Assembly (NCBI RefSeq): GCF_000002235.5
Contig: NW_022145613.1
Span: 17,484,883-17,548,882, forward strand
Reading direction: 5' to 3'
Source: Strongylocentrotus purpuratus
Lineage: Eukaryota > Echinodermata > Echinoidea > Camarodonta > Strongylocentrotidae
DNA length: 64,000 nucleotides
Shown here: positions 1 through 11,226 of the stretch, piece after piece
Layout of the letters: the number at the start of each line of letters is the position of its first letter
How positions within the stretch are numbered: the stretch's first letter is position 1
Translations under genes and position numbers: made by a program
The notes under the pieces: model-generated
The model's input: only the letters and a program-made list of their open reading frames with translations
Told to the model about the DNA's origin: nothing
Databases searched by the model: none

Positions 1-807
1 TTATAGTGTAGTCCCGCGTACTTACATTTTTGTGTTTAAACCACTCGTTAGGTAACCAGTCGCAAACATTGAAAGAAAAGATCGTAGAGTCGAATTCATG
101 AAGCAAATATGTTATGAATTTATCAAATTTACATATATAACCGTAAAAAAATATATGGTTAATAAAAAGGGTCTTCCAAATTCTATATATTTTTGCTAGA
201 TCAAGGTAAGGAGATTGTGTCTTGACTTGACTTGAGACTGAGAGTTGAGTGATCAGTGATCATGTGATGTCTGATGGTGATGGAGCCAAATTTGCACTTG
301 GCTACTTGCAGTTCTAAACGTCTAGTAACAGTAACTTAGATCATGACATGGGTGAGAATCTATGATGAAAATCAAGCAAGACCCAGTTTTTTATTATCAA
401 AATCAGTTTGTAATTAACTTGGGTCACAGCATGCAGCAGCCTGTGCATCTGCCATGTCTGGGCGCTGCGCCTGCGGTGACTATTCAGACTAGTTTATCCT
501 ATTCTCAAATTCTTTCAAGTTTCATATCTCACTCTCAGATTCAAAAGTTTCAATTGTCAGAGCAAGGTCATTAGCTACCAATCTTGAAAGTTGAAACAGC
601 CCTAGAATTCCATTTATCATGGTGATATTGCAGTGATCCATTAAATTGAGTTGTGTTGAACCGAGATTGAAGGCACTTTTGCCCCCCCCCCCCCTGAATT
701 TTACCAGTCTTTCTGGTGTAGATTTAAACGTAGTTAAATTTCTGCTTTTTTATCAACAGTCACTCATTCTTAGTTTCTTTTGTTTCCCTTTTTTTCGTTC
801 CATGTAG
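1..807. other. No gene recognised
   Basis: AT-rich sequence with a C13 run at 682-694. A short plus-strand frame at 362-574 has no recognisable domain or splice structure. If the tensin SH2/PTB exons lie to the left, this is intron. Confidence 0.5.
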
Positions 808-1308
808 GAGATGGCAGATTCATGTATATGGTGACTTGATTGTTCGTGGTGTAAGTTTTGATCAGGATCAGTTTGGTGGCAAAATATTCTGCTATCCGGG
901 TGCCACTGTTAGGAATCTTCGACAGAAATTAGAGCACAAACAGACTTTGACTCCACAGTGGATGCAGTTGTAATCCATATTGGAACTAACAATCTTGGCA
1001 ATAGTGTCTGGGAAAGAACTGGAGGACAATATAGAGATTTGATTTTTAGTGTACGTGAGAAGTACAGAGAATCAAGAAGCTGTGAGAATGTAAAAACAAC
1101 ACATTTACAGAATCCTACCTCTGTGTCTTTAATAGAATCCGATAACAGTGATGATTCTGATTATACATCTAGTGATGAAAGTGATTTGGAAATTAATGAC
1201 AGAGATATGCAGGTTGATGATGATGTACATGTCTTTGAGACCTCTGAAGGTAATGTAAGAGAAGCTGAGATAACAGATTTTTCTGAAGATGAAACAGAAT
1301 TGGCTTAA
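808..1308 (+). pseudogene. SGNH/GDSL hydrolase-like fragment, frameshifted
   Basis: A polypyrimidine tract and ATGTAG acceptor-like site (806-807) precede sequence encoding RWQIHVYGDLIVRGV, FDQDQFGGKIFCYPGATVRN and LRQKLE. After about 940 the frame changes and continues FDSTVDAVVIHIGTNNLGNS. GD(S/L)xxRG, CYPGATVRxL and VxIHxGTNNL are blocks of SGNH hydrolases; such domains also occur in CR1-type LINE ORF1 proteins. The catalytic Ser position (GDS) reads GDL and one frameshift separates the halves, so enzyme activity is unlikely. An acidic Ser/Asp/Glu tail of about 70 residues follows to a TAA at 1306. It may be a LINE ORF1 relic, a decayed host gene, or an exon with unusual splicing. Confidence 0.5.
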
Positions 1309-1515
1309 ATACTGACTGATATTACTTGTCGGAATGTTTAAGAGTTATTGCTCGGCATTTGTATTCTATTTTATATATGTTTGTATTCAGAGTTTTATTT
1401 AGTTATGTACATGTTCATGCTGCCTCATTGACGTAATTACTGGTTATTACAACTTAATATGTATTAGAACTTTTGTTACATTACTGTCAGCTTTTTATCA
1501 AAGAGATTTACTAGT

Positions 1516-2529
1516 AGATATGTTGTCTTCATATACATGCCAGGTGTTTTCAGTTACACCCATATTTATAGTGGTTATTAATTCTAGATTGTTTTCTTGA
1601 GCACATGCATGTTCATTATTATATTATATTCTAGAGTTGAAGGAAGTGTAAACAAAATGTTACACTGCTATCTAGTATCTACATGTATCTTGTATTCTGC
1701 TTTTTAAAATAAGATGAAACTTGCCAGCTGACGTTTTGAATGCTATGGAGACACTTTTTTTTCTACTAGCGTTTGTACAATCTTTCTTTTCTTGCCAAAG
1801 AAGGTTCTATCTTTTTGTTTGAATAGACTCTCTGAGATATTTAAATACCGGTGATCTGTATGCAATTATGTTTATGTTTGGATCATGGTATGCTTTACTT
1901 TTAACAAATGTTTTGTTTGCATTTGCTGTCATGGTGATAAGTATTGGTCACAGGGAGTCTTTCTTTATTTTGTCATATTGTACAACTCTGCATATATGTA
2001 TGTATTTCCTAGATATGTTGTCTTCATATACATGCACGGTGTTTTCAGTTACACCCATATTTATAGTGGTTATTAATTCTAGATTTTTTTTCAACACATG
2101 CATGGTCATTATTATATTTTTTTCTAGAGTTGAAGGAAGTGTACCGGTAAACAAAATGTTACATCTACATGTACATGTATCTTGTATTCTGCTTTTAAAA
2201 TAAGATGAAACTTGCCAGCTGACGTTTTGAATGCTACATGTATGGAGACACACTTACATGTACTTTTTAAAATTTTTATTCTACTAGCATTTGTACAATC
2301 TTTTCTTCTCTTGCCAAAGAAGGATTCTATATTTTTGTTTAAATGAACTCTTCAAGATATTTGAATACGGGTAGTCTGTATGCAATCATGTTTATGTTTG
2401 GATCATGGTATGCTTTACTTTTAACAAATGTTTTGTTTGCATTTGCTGTCATGGTGATAAGTATTGGTCACAGGGAGTTTTTCTTTATTTTGTCATATTG
2501 TACTACTCTGCATATATGTATGTATTTCA
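1516..2529. repeat. Tandem duplication, unit about 0.5 kb
   Basis: AGATATGTTGTCTTCATATA at 1516 recurs at 2011, and TCTGTATGCAAT(T/C)ATGTTTA at about 1855 recurs at 2375. Copy 1 (1516-2010) and copy 2 (2011-2529) are near-identical, with a few small insertions such as CATGTA in copy 2. The open frames seen in both copies are short, shared only because of the duplication, and are not called as genes. Confidence 0.85.
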
Positions 2530-3545
2530 AGGAAGTAAATTATTTTCAACATTGTTATAAGAAAGGTCATGTCACTACTACGTTACTCAAATTGCCATTT
2601 AGCATAGATGGATCAGGAAATGCAATTTGTATTAATTCATTAGTTATTCATAGTACCATTCCATCACACCTCACTTTTAATTACTTTGTTTATACTCTTG
2701 CCAAAGAAAGTTATCCGGGTAATAAACCATTATTATAATCATGTACACATATCACTTGATTATGGTTTATGAATATGGAAATCAAAAGGAATTGTGAAAT
2801 ATTATTTTGTTTTGGGAACAAGGCAGTTGCTTCATCTCCTTGACACATTTGTATTGTATTTTCACATTTTTTCTTTATGGTGGTAGATGTCTATTTCAAC
2901 ATTATTGTTGTCAGTTTTTTGGTACTAGACTTTCAATTTTGTTGATAAAAAAGACCTTGCCAAATATTTGTGTGTGACTTAAGAACAAGCCTATTTTATT
3001 TGTGTGATATTTTTTTTCACATAATATTGTATTTTTAAAGATGAAACCTGTACATATGTTTTTATATTAAAAAGCCTTTCATAAGTTAAATTTTTTTCTC
3101 ATGCTCCTTGTAATTCTGTAAATATTGTTTCAAGAATGAGCGGTACAGAGGCCTACGAGTAAAAATGAGTGGTAGACTAGGTGTTATAGTTGGAAGAATA
3201 AGAGCGAGATGGATGCGAAAGCATGGAATATGAAAGGGAGAAGTAATGAAGTGATCAAGGTTAATGACCATACCTTTAAATTCCAACAATAACTCCAGCA
3301 GTGCAGTCATTAAAAAATATAAATATTATTTTGTGATTTTGGAGGATGAGTGCTGTAAGTCTAGGTTACTGTTAATATAATTAGACTCCAAAAAAAGTCC
3401 AAATAAATTAGAGTCTAACCCACTCGATCTAGTAATTGCTGAGCAGCAACTTGATTTCACTAAGGGCAAATAAATTCATAATAATGACAATATCTTTGAC
3501 GGAATAATTCACGTAACTGCTGCCTGTGAGCTGTGGTCCCATGGT
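2530..3545. other. No gene recognised
   Basis: Low-complexity AT-rich sequence after the tandem duplication. A minus-strand 74-codon frame at 3310-3086 shows no family features. Nothing else is supported. Confidence 0.5.
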
Positions 3546-4453
3546 CCTTACTGAGTGACTGCGACTGAGCTGAGATTGATGTGTTCACGCCATTCACGCA
3601 GTTCTGAACAGTACACACATTTAGTAGAGTGGGACTGATTCGGTCACATTGGTGTCGGTAAATTCAAGAGATATATTTAGCCTACGGTATCAAAATGTAT
3701 TTCTTTTCGAAGCACCTCACTTTTTCAATGTATTATCCTGATTTAAATGAGAATAGTTTGTAGGTGAAATGCACAATTACATGGAATAAATAGCGGACTG
3801 TAGCAGACAGATTCGTTCCGGACCGTTCTGAGTGAATTACGTCATTGTGGGCTGCTCGCTCAACCAATCAGGGTGCAGGAATCGTTCGCGAGGGCTCGTT
3901 TTGTTCGAGAACGTCTTTTGGTGAATTTTTCGGGGACAATGTTTAACATTTTGCTGGATCCTGACCCTGTCATGAGATGAATCATCAAATATTTAGGTTC
4001 ATTAGAAAGGTGAATATATGTGGATTCGGAATATTTATATGGCAATTACGTCTCGGGGGTTTAAATAAAAATTATAACGGTAAATATAAAACCTTGTGAT
4101 TTGTGAATGTTTGGCAATATCTTATTACAAATATGAATCCTTTCCGATAACCAATTTCATTAAAAATATATATGTACAGAAATGTTGGGGTTTCATCTTG
4201 TGAAATCTAAAGACAGAAAAAGAAAAAAATAACTAAGAGCGAAACTATGAGCGTTTGCAAAAGTGTGTTTCACAGCGGCTTCAGAGGTCAGACGAAGGTC
4301 ACGAGATCGTCGCTGGAAATAAAAGAAGCACATTTTTTCGGACGTGCGGACTGACTGAAGCTAATTCAGTGAAATAGACCACCTAAATCTCTTTTCTCAT
4401 TCAAGACAAGGATAAATCCCTGAACCAAAACCACAGGAAAGAGGGGCTGCCTG
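3546..4453 (+). other. GC-raised stretch, possible noncoding first exon region
   Basis: This stretch has more CpG and GC than its surroundings and lies around the CRE/CCAAT cluster. It ends at a good 5' splice-site look-alike (CTG|GTGAGT). No long open frame occurs. A plus-strand noncoding first exon spliced at 4453 is one reading; simple regulatory sequence is another. No product is claimed. Confidence 0.22.
3836..3868. promoter_or_regulatory. Candidate promoter: CRE-like site plus CCAAT box
   Basis: ATTACGTCAT (3836-3845, CREB/ATF-like) is followed by AACCAATCAG with CCAAT at 3864-3868, then the CpG-containing CGTTCGCGAGGGCTCG. Spacing resembles a TATA-less core promoter. Direction is uncertain. 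On the plus strand a donor-like CCTG|GTGAGTC sits at 4453/4454; on the minus strand it could serve another short tensin transcript. Confidence 0.35.
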
Positions 4454-4536
4454 GTGAGTCATTTCATTTCAAAGATTAAAAAGAAAGAAAAAAATTGGCA
4501 AAACACCTGAGAAAAAGACCGATAAAGAGAAAGACG

Positions 4537-4596
4537 GACGGAGAGAGAGAGGGAGGGAGGGAGGGAGGGAGGGAGAGAGAGAGAGAGAGAGAGAAA
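4537..4596. repeat. (GA)n/(GGGA)n microsatellite
   Basis: Purine-only tract of GAGA and GGGA units, about 60 bp, directly after the possible donor region at 4453. Confidence 0.9.
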
Positions 4597-7500
4597 GAGG
4601 AGAGATAAATACATTTTAATGTTTAACTCTGCTTTGTTCTCTTTTGTTAGTTGTTTTTATCATTTAGACCTGACTGGCCTTTAGCTACAATAGAATCACC
4701 CCCTATTGTAACATTCTACACTTCTAAGATATCCAGAGTCCCTGAAGTACAATTGACAAATTAGACTATTCATGAGGGCACTCCACAATGGACCATAGTC
4801 TAACACCATCTCATGTTTAAATAATACAAGTCATGTAACTTGATGTAAGTAAGTGGGGTCTCTTTGAAGAAAACAACATTTTCCACACACAAAACGATAG
4901 AGAAAAGAATGTTGCACAATGATGTGAATGTCTGGAAGGTATCCAAAAGCGAGGAGGAATGGTGACTCACACACAAAACCTGGAAGGACAGGTCACTGAA
5001 CTAAAATATATATCCAGGGCATAATTACAATTCATATTTAAACCATTCTTTCTGGAATCAAATAACAAGCTGAATTTCACTCATCTCGTTTTCTTTTCTT
5101 GCCCCCCCCCCCCCCCGTTGATAAATTCCAAATGAAAAAAATTCTACAAAAGTTTTGTCCGCATGGCTTGCCATTCTATGATCTCGGGGGTGTAACCAAC
5201 TAAAAATGAAAAAAAAATCTCAACAACAACAAAACGAAAGAGAAAAATGTTTCTCGAATAAATAACAATCCTGCAACTTTAAGAATGTATACAAGTCATC
5301 ATATATCATTCCCTTATAGAAACTGAAATATGAGGTAATAATTCTACTAATACTTCGGAAGTAATACGAGTAGTATTAGCTCAAATTGAAATTTTTAAGT
5401 CAATAGTGCATAGTACCCCTACCCCTACCGGTATTTTAATAGTTTCATTAAAATAATTAATGCGCCTCAGAATAGAATTTCTAGATAGACGATGCTAAAG
5501 AAATTCCTTTAATTATTATTATTATCATTATTATTAATGGCCCACAGCCTAATGGAAAACGAGCCTTTCATCTCCAACACCTAGCTTATTCATGAAGTAA
5601 ACTGATTAACTACAAGCATTCTCAGTTCTTGGTAGGTGCCGCATCACTCACTCTACGTTCCAAGAATCCATGCCCATCATCTTCATCATCTCGCGAAAAA
5701 CAAGGTACTAGGAGCACTCTCTTCAACGTTTCACAGAATTCTGAAAGCTTGTTAAATGCATTTTAAAATGTAATTTAGAACGTTTTAACGAGACCAAGAG
5801 GCCAATATAACCCATTGTATGTTAAATTTGTCATAGTGTATATTTAATGTCTCAACAACGACTGTATACATGTGATGGTATAAGGTACTTCTGCACTATT
5901 AATATTTTGTCTGTTTTGAGCAAGAAAGGGGGCATTACTCTTTGTTAAAGGGTAAGAATTAAATTTCCTTCAGGCTTTCAACAGACAGACGATAATAATA
6001 ACAAATATTGTTAGGCTCATAAAGAAAGTTTAGGAGGAAAGACATGACAGACAGATAGTCGATCCCTAATCCTTAAACATGTCAAGATATTGCTTGTAAT
6101 CCTCTCTTAATCCAATATTAAAAATAAACAAGATGAATTCTAGTTATTCCAGGACCCATTGTAATTGGATGAGGCTGGTAAGGATTTGCAGTAGCAGCAA
6201 CATGGCTTACAGGCTGAAAGCATTCTGCAGTAAAACCCAATGTAATAGCATTGACGAGAATCAATGCCAACAAATTTGTAATACCTGTAAGGACATTCTG
6301 AAGACAAATTGTGATAATAATATGTCTCATATTGGAATATAAATCGTTTTGTGAAACAATGTTAGATTCTTGATATCGGAGTGCCAATACAGAGATAAAT
6401 TGTGTGCAAAATATTTAATCTGAAATAAAAGATAAGCAAAGAACTTTCTTCTTTTGGTTTAAAAATGTGCAAGCTTTGGCCCTACATATAAAGTGTTAAG
6501 GTCATGTACAATGTAGTAAGTGCTAGAAGGGTGCTAACTTTAAGTAATATTGTATATGTTAATGCCCTTCTGGCTCTCAACAGACAATACAGTCTGATAA
6601 CTTCTATGCAGTAGAAACATGGCATCTACATATCACTGTGTGTCTGTGTGTGGCCTTCAACTTTGATAAGAATACAAACAAATGATAAGCAATCTCAAAC
6701 ATTTTTTAAAACAGTTACTTATCCAACAACCATATTTCATCTCCTACTTGATAAGCTCTTAACTTCAAATTTTATCTTTTTCTGATGTTTATGTACACTA
6801 CAGTTGGATGGCAGTAGAGAGACATACATTACTTGTAGTAGCTGAACAATTTAATGTGTTATAATATGCTCTTGACTATTTAATCAGCAGAATTATATGT
6901 ATAATGTGATCAGTGAACTATATAGATGTTAATCTATCAAATTATGAACATTTCTCAGAGATACAGTGAAAATGGGTTTTAGACGTTTCACTCAAATGAA
7001 TGATAAAGGCATAAGAACGCTTTAAATCAAAAGTTTTCTCTTTTTTTTTGCCTATACAATCAGATAACAATGATGCAGGTTGTAAATTAGAAGATGGGTC
7101 CATGCAAGCTTGATTTTGAAAGGCCTTCAGAGACCTGGCAAGCTTATCCATGTATTTTACTGCTTTATCTCCTAGCCTCCATAATAATAGGAGGAATTAA
7201 AGAAACAGGGCTTTACAGAGTGACTCATGTCCCATTGTGGTCAAATAAAGTACCTACAACTGATCTGATTCTCATGACCTTTGCTATAGATTTCAAAAGT
7301 TCTGAGTTTGTAGGTTTTTTTTACCTCAAGGCATCATGGATGGGTGATGATGATCGATCAATCTTTCTTCTAAGAACTTAAAAGGAAGAAATTACTTCTG
7401 GCTTAGTTGCTTGATAGGATTACATAAGTGAATGAAGTATTAGAGATCTTAAATATTTGATTGACTGTAATTGGGACATGGTGAAGTGATTGAAGGTGAA

Positions 7501-8576
7501 TTGTGAGCCAAATGTCCTAAAACTAATCAAAGTAAAGCCCTTTTGAAGTAATTTTTCCTCCAAGACCATGGCCCTGTCTTATAAAGAGGTGTGTGATTGA
7601 TCTAACTGATTACACACCCTCCAATCAATGACAATGTTTTATGTACATCTGCGTATTTGCAATTGATATCATTCTCAAGTTAGGTTACATTGAATTTGGA
7701 TCTATATGTATCACTATTTGGACTATAAGACAAGACTTAGGGGTCCTACCACCAAAACCAAGAAGAAATATTTTGGTTACATTCATTAAGTATTGTAAAA
7801 CACAAAACTGATCCCGCTACATCAAAGTTTTACAAAAATAGAGGGGAAAAAAATGTTATATCCAGGCAAACTATGAGAATGAAAACCACAACAAATGTTG
7901 AACCAGGTAAGTGAATTTTGTGCACTGAAATGATAAATGAATGAAGGTCGGGGGGGGGGGGGGGGGGGACTAAAGACACAAACTCAGGTGTGCTGCAGCC
8001 CTCCTTGTTGTTACCAGGGGCAAAGCACCCTTGATAGACAGTCCAATATACTGGGGTGCTGTCAGCTACTTTTGCAGAGAAAAGGGACCAAATATATTAT
8101 CAAAAAGTTTGTAGTGAAAACATAGCTTTTAATAAATATGTTATAAGCCTATAGACATACGTGGTGTTTTTGTGGTCTACCATTGTCAAGTTTAGGCAGG
8201 TGATAAATATTCTTGACATGGTAGGAAGAAAAAATACACTCAATCATTTCTATTTTCAGTCAGCTACCTTTTGGTAGGCTGGTGACTTGATTGAGCACAA
8301 TGCAATGCCTGAAATATGCTGTCACAGTCTCGGAATGTTGTCCGCGGGTATGTGTCTTGATAATGGAATATTTTGAGGTTTACCAAAACCTAACCTACAA
8401 GAGGTGTCAGCCTGAATAAAAACATGCTTTCGCAATCTATCAGCTTTGGCATGATGATGGATAGCACTGGGCTATACTCCAGAATATACTTGAACAGGTA
8501 CAGAACCATTTATACGAAAGCAGGTTTCATTATTATTATTACAGTGCGGAATGAAGCTGGTAGCAGAGAATGTCTG
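4597..8576. other. No gene; short dispersed motifs and homopolymers
   Basis: Holds a C15 run (5102-5116), a G19 run (7950-7968), ATT microsatellite (about 5514-5537) and copies of a motif like CCCTTCTGGCTCTCAACAGA (5962-5990 degenerate, 6558-6585) with a facing copy at 6520-6539. Short frames here lack domains or splice context. Confidence 0.5.
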
Positions 8577-8950
8577 AGGGCGCGTTCATGCTTGATTTTG
8601 ACGGCCAGAATCAGGCATCTGTTACGCGTTTAGTTTAAAACACGCTTGCGTTCATGCTCACTTTTGTAGAATCACCGAAAAACGGCGATCACGATCGCCG
8701 ATCGTAAACTCACAAAAAGATGCGTTTACAATTTGTAAACGCGTTTAAATGGGGTCAACGCACTGACCTCTAGTGGGTCTACGTAGCATGCGCACACAGG
8801 TTTGCGAATCCAGCTGAAGGCCACCCAAGGAGAATTGCCTGGAGAAGTGAGCATGAACAGTGCACCGTGGAACTGCGATTACGATGAGCGTTTACGATGA
8901 GCATTACAAATCGCTCATTCTGCCTTCAAAATCAAGCATGAACGCGCCCT
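8577..8950. mobile_element. MITE-like DNA element, 374 bp
   Basis: Terminal inverted repeats start AGGGCGCGTTCATGCTTGAT and close with the reverse complement ending ATGAACGCGCCCT, with about 25 of 33 outer bases paired. Flanks TGA/TTA could be a decayed 3-bp target duplication, as in Harbinger-type elements, but this is not certain. No transposase is encoded. The interior includes ACGCGTTTAGTTTAAAACAC and several self-complementary GATCG words. Confidence 0.85.
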
Positions 8951-10696
8951 TAGATACTCCTGTAGCAATATATGCATGTACAGCACTGCTAAAAAAATAA
9001 AAATTAATGTCTTCAGTGATATGCAGTTTCTACGAGTAATACCAAACTTATTAGTTCTTGTTAAACTAAACAATTTGAGGTGTACCAATCACAACAATAA
9101 CAACAACAATTCTTTATGTTAGGGAAACTATGTCACTATAATATATTAAAAATATGAGCTTCACATATTATTCTTAAAAAGAGATGGTGCACATTAAATA
9201 CCTTCTCAATTAACTAAAAGCGGCATATGTGGGTAGACAACAGCTTGCACACTTGTACAACTTCAAGTTTGCCACTACGGAATCCAGGTCGGACTTGGGA
9301 AGGGTTTTATGTCATTCTTTACTCTCTTCATACCTAAAATAATTGAGGTTCATTTTAAACATTAAATTATACACAAATCATTTTCCGGTGATTGGTAAAC
9401 CTTAAATCTAACTATATGTTTCGGTTTGGTCAAAGCAAAGTCTAACAAAGCAACAACTTATAGAGCCATGTCTACTTTATGATGCTCAACACGATGTTCA
9501 CCTGGCATGTGGGGGTTAAATCAAATCAAATTGTTTGGATTACTTGCCAATTTAGGCCAGCAGTTTAGGAAAAGCCCTACCAAATTTTAGTATTTGTTTT
9601 CACTCTATCAAATTCAAGACAAATTGAAACACAAGACGATATAATAAATCTATATTTTGATTCGACTTTGTCCATAGTTTGAATTGCTTGTTCTAAACTA
9701 AAAATGTAATACATGTGTATAAACTGAGAAAACAAAAAAAGAACTTGAACCTTTTTTTTTAGATTTAGTGCATTTACTCCATTTAGTTGTCCTGCACTTT
9801 CCATTACTATAAGAGGAAAAGGGCATGTTCAATAAGTCTGAGGAAATGGAAAGAAATTGAAAATGGGACCCTAAAAACAATTCAATTCCCTCCAAATAGA
9901 GAAACAAGACAAAATGGAAATAGCTCCAAATCTCTCTTTTATGTATTGTCCCATTGCAACTAAATGATCTAATCACACACAAGACAATATGTTTCAAATT
10001 ATTTTAAATGGCAATTCAGCAAATGTCATGGGTCGTAATCAATGTTTTCCATGTAAAACAATCATGTTACAAAAACATTTGTTTATTTTAAATTGTTGAC
10101 ATTTAACAAAAACTTTTGGGTCAAAAGCAGATTGAGCAAAAGAATTTCTCAGAGATCACACAGTCTAAAACAAACCTCTTTCTTCTGATGAAAAAGAAAG
10201 TGACCTATTTTGGTGTAAATCTGGATGTATTCTTTCACAAATTAAATTGTATTTCTGAATGCATCCCTTTAACTTGTTTTCATCACCCTCTCCAGTCTCC
10301 ACATACATACGCAACCCCAGCACACTTCTGATCCATATTTGGACATCTAAATCATAACAAATCTACCATATGCTATTGGATACATCTGTGAAATCAATTT
10401 TTGTGTATCCATCCTATTGTGTCTGTGGTAATGGTGGGTGTCGTGCTATGGAAACATCTAATTACAAAGAAAGGATCGCCCGCTGTAGCGATGGCATTGT
10501 TATGTGTTGAAAGATACTCATGACGTTTGTACGAGCAGCACTTGACCTAGATAAACCTATACTTTCACAAAGGAAATTCACTGCACCCTCATTTTTTGTT
10601 TCACCCCTTAGCAACCATGATAAAATATGTAGCATGTTTTATGAATTAACAATTCTCATTTAAAATAATACAACAAATTTGTGCACTTTATGCACT
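8951..10696. other. No gene recognised
   Basis: AT-rich sequence. Two overlapping minus-strand frames near 9577-9997 are Phe/Ser-rich and without domains; they are read as chance frames. Confidence 0.5.
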
Positions 10697-11226
10697 CCTT
10701 CATCATGTTCATAACTGCAATCTAAAAAACCAATGACCTTTACACCACAAAGTACATAATATTTGTGACAGTGTAAGTCATCAAATTTTCTTTACAAAAT
10801 TTATAAAGCCCGATTATTCAAAACAAGTCAAAGTACAAAATATTTGTGACTGCTTCATCATGTTCATAACTGCAATCTAAAAAAACCAATGACCTTTACA
10901 CCACAAAGTACAACATATTTGTGACAGTGTAAGTCATCAAATTTTCTTTACAAAATTAAGAAAGCCCAATTATTAAAAACAAGTCAAAGTACAAAATATT
11001 TGTGACTGCTTCATCATGTTCATAACTGCAATCTAAAAAAACCAATGACCTTTACACCACAAAGTACAACATATTTGTGACAGTGTAAGTCATCAAATTT
11101 TCTTTACAAAATTTATAAAGCTCAATTATTCAAAACAATTTAAAGTACAAAATATATGTGAATGTGTAATTTATCAAATTTTCTTTACAAAATTTATAAA
11201 GCCCAATTATTCAAAACAAGTCAAAC
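10697..11226. repeat. Tandem array, period about 155 bp, about 3.4 copies
   Basis: CATCATGTTCATAACTGCAA occurs at 10701, 10856 and 11012. Each unit contains AAAGTACAAAATATTTGTGA-like and AAATTTTCTTTACAAAATT words, with a partial last unit to 11226. Copies are highly similar, so the expansion is recent. Confidence 0.92.

Noticed and set aside
10697-11226. CRISPR-like regular repeats
   Set aside because: The units are contiguous 155-bp tandem copies without unique spacers, in eukaryotic DNA.
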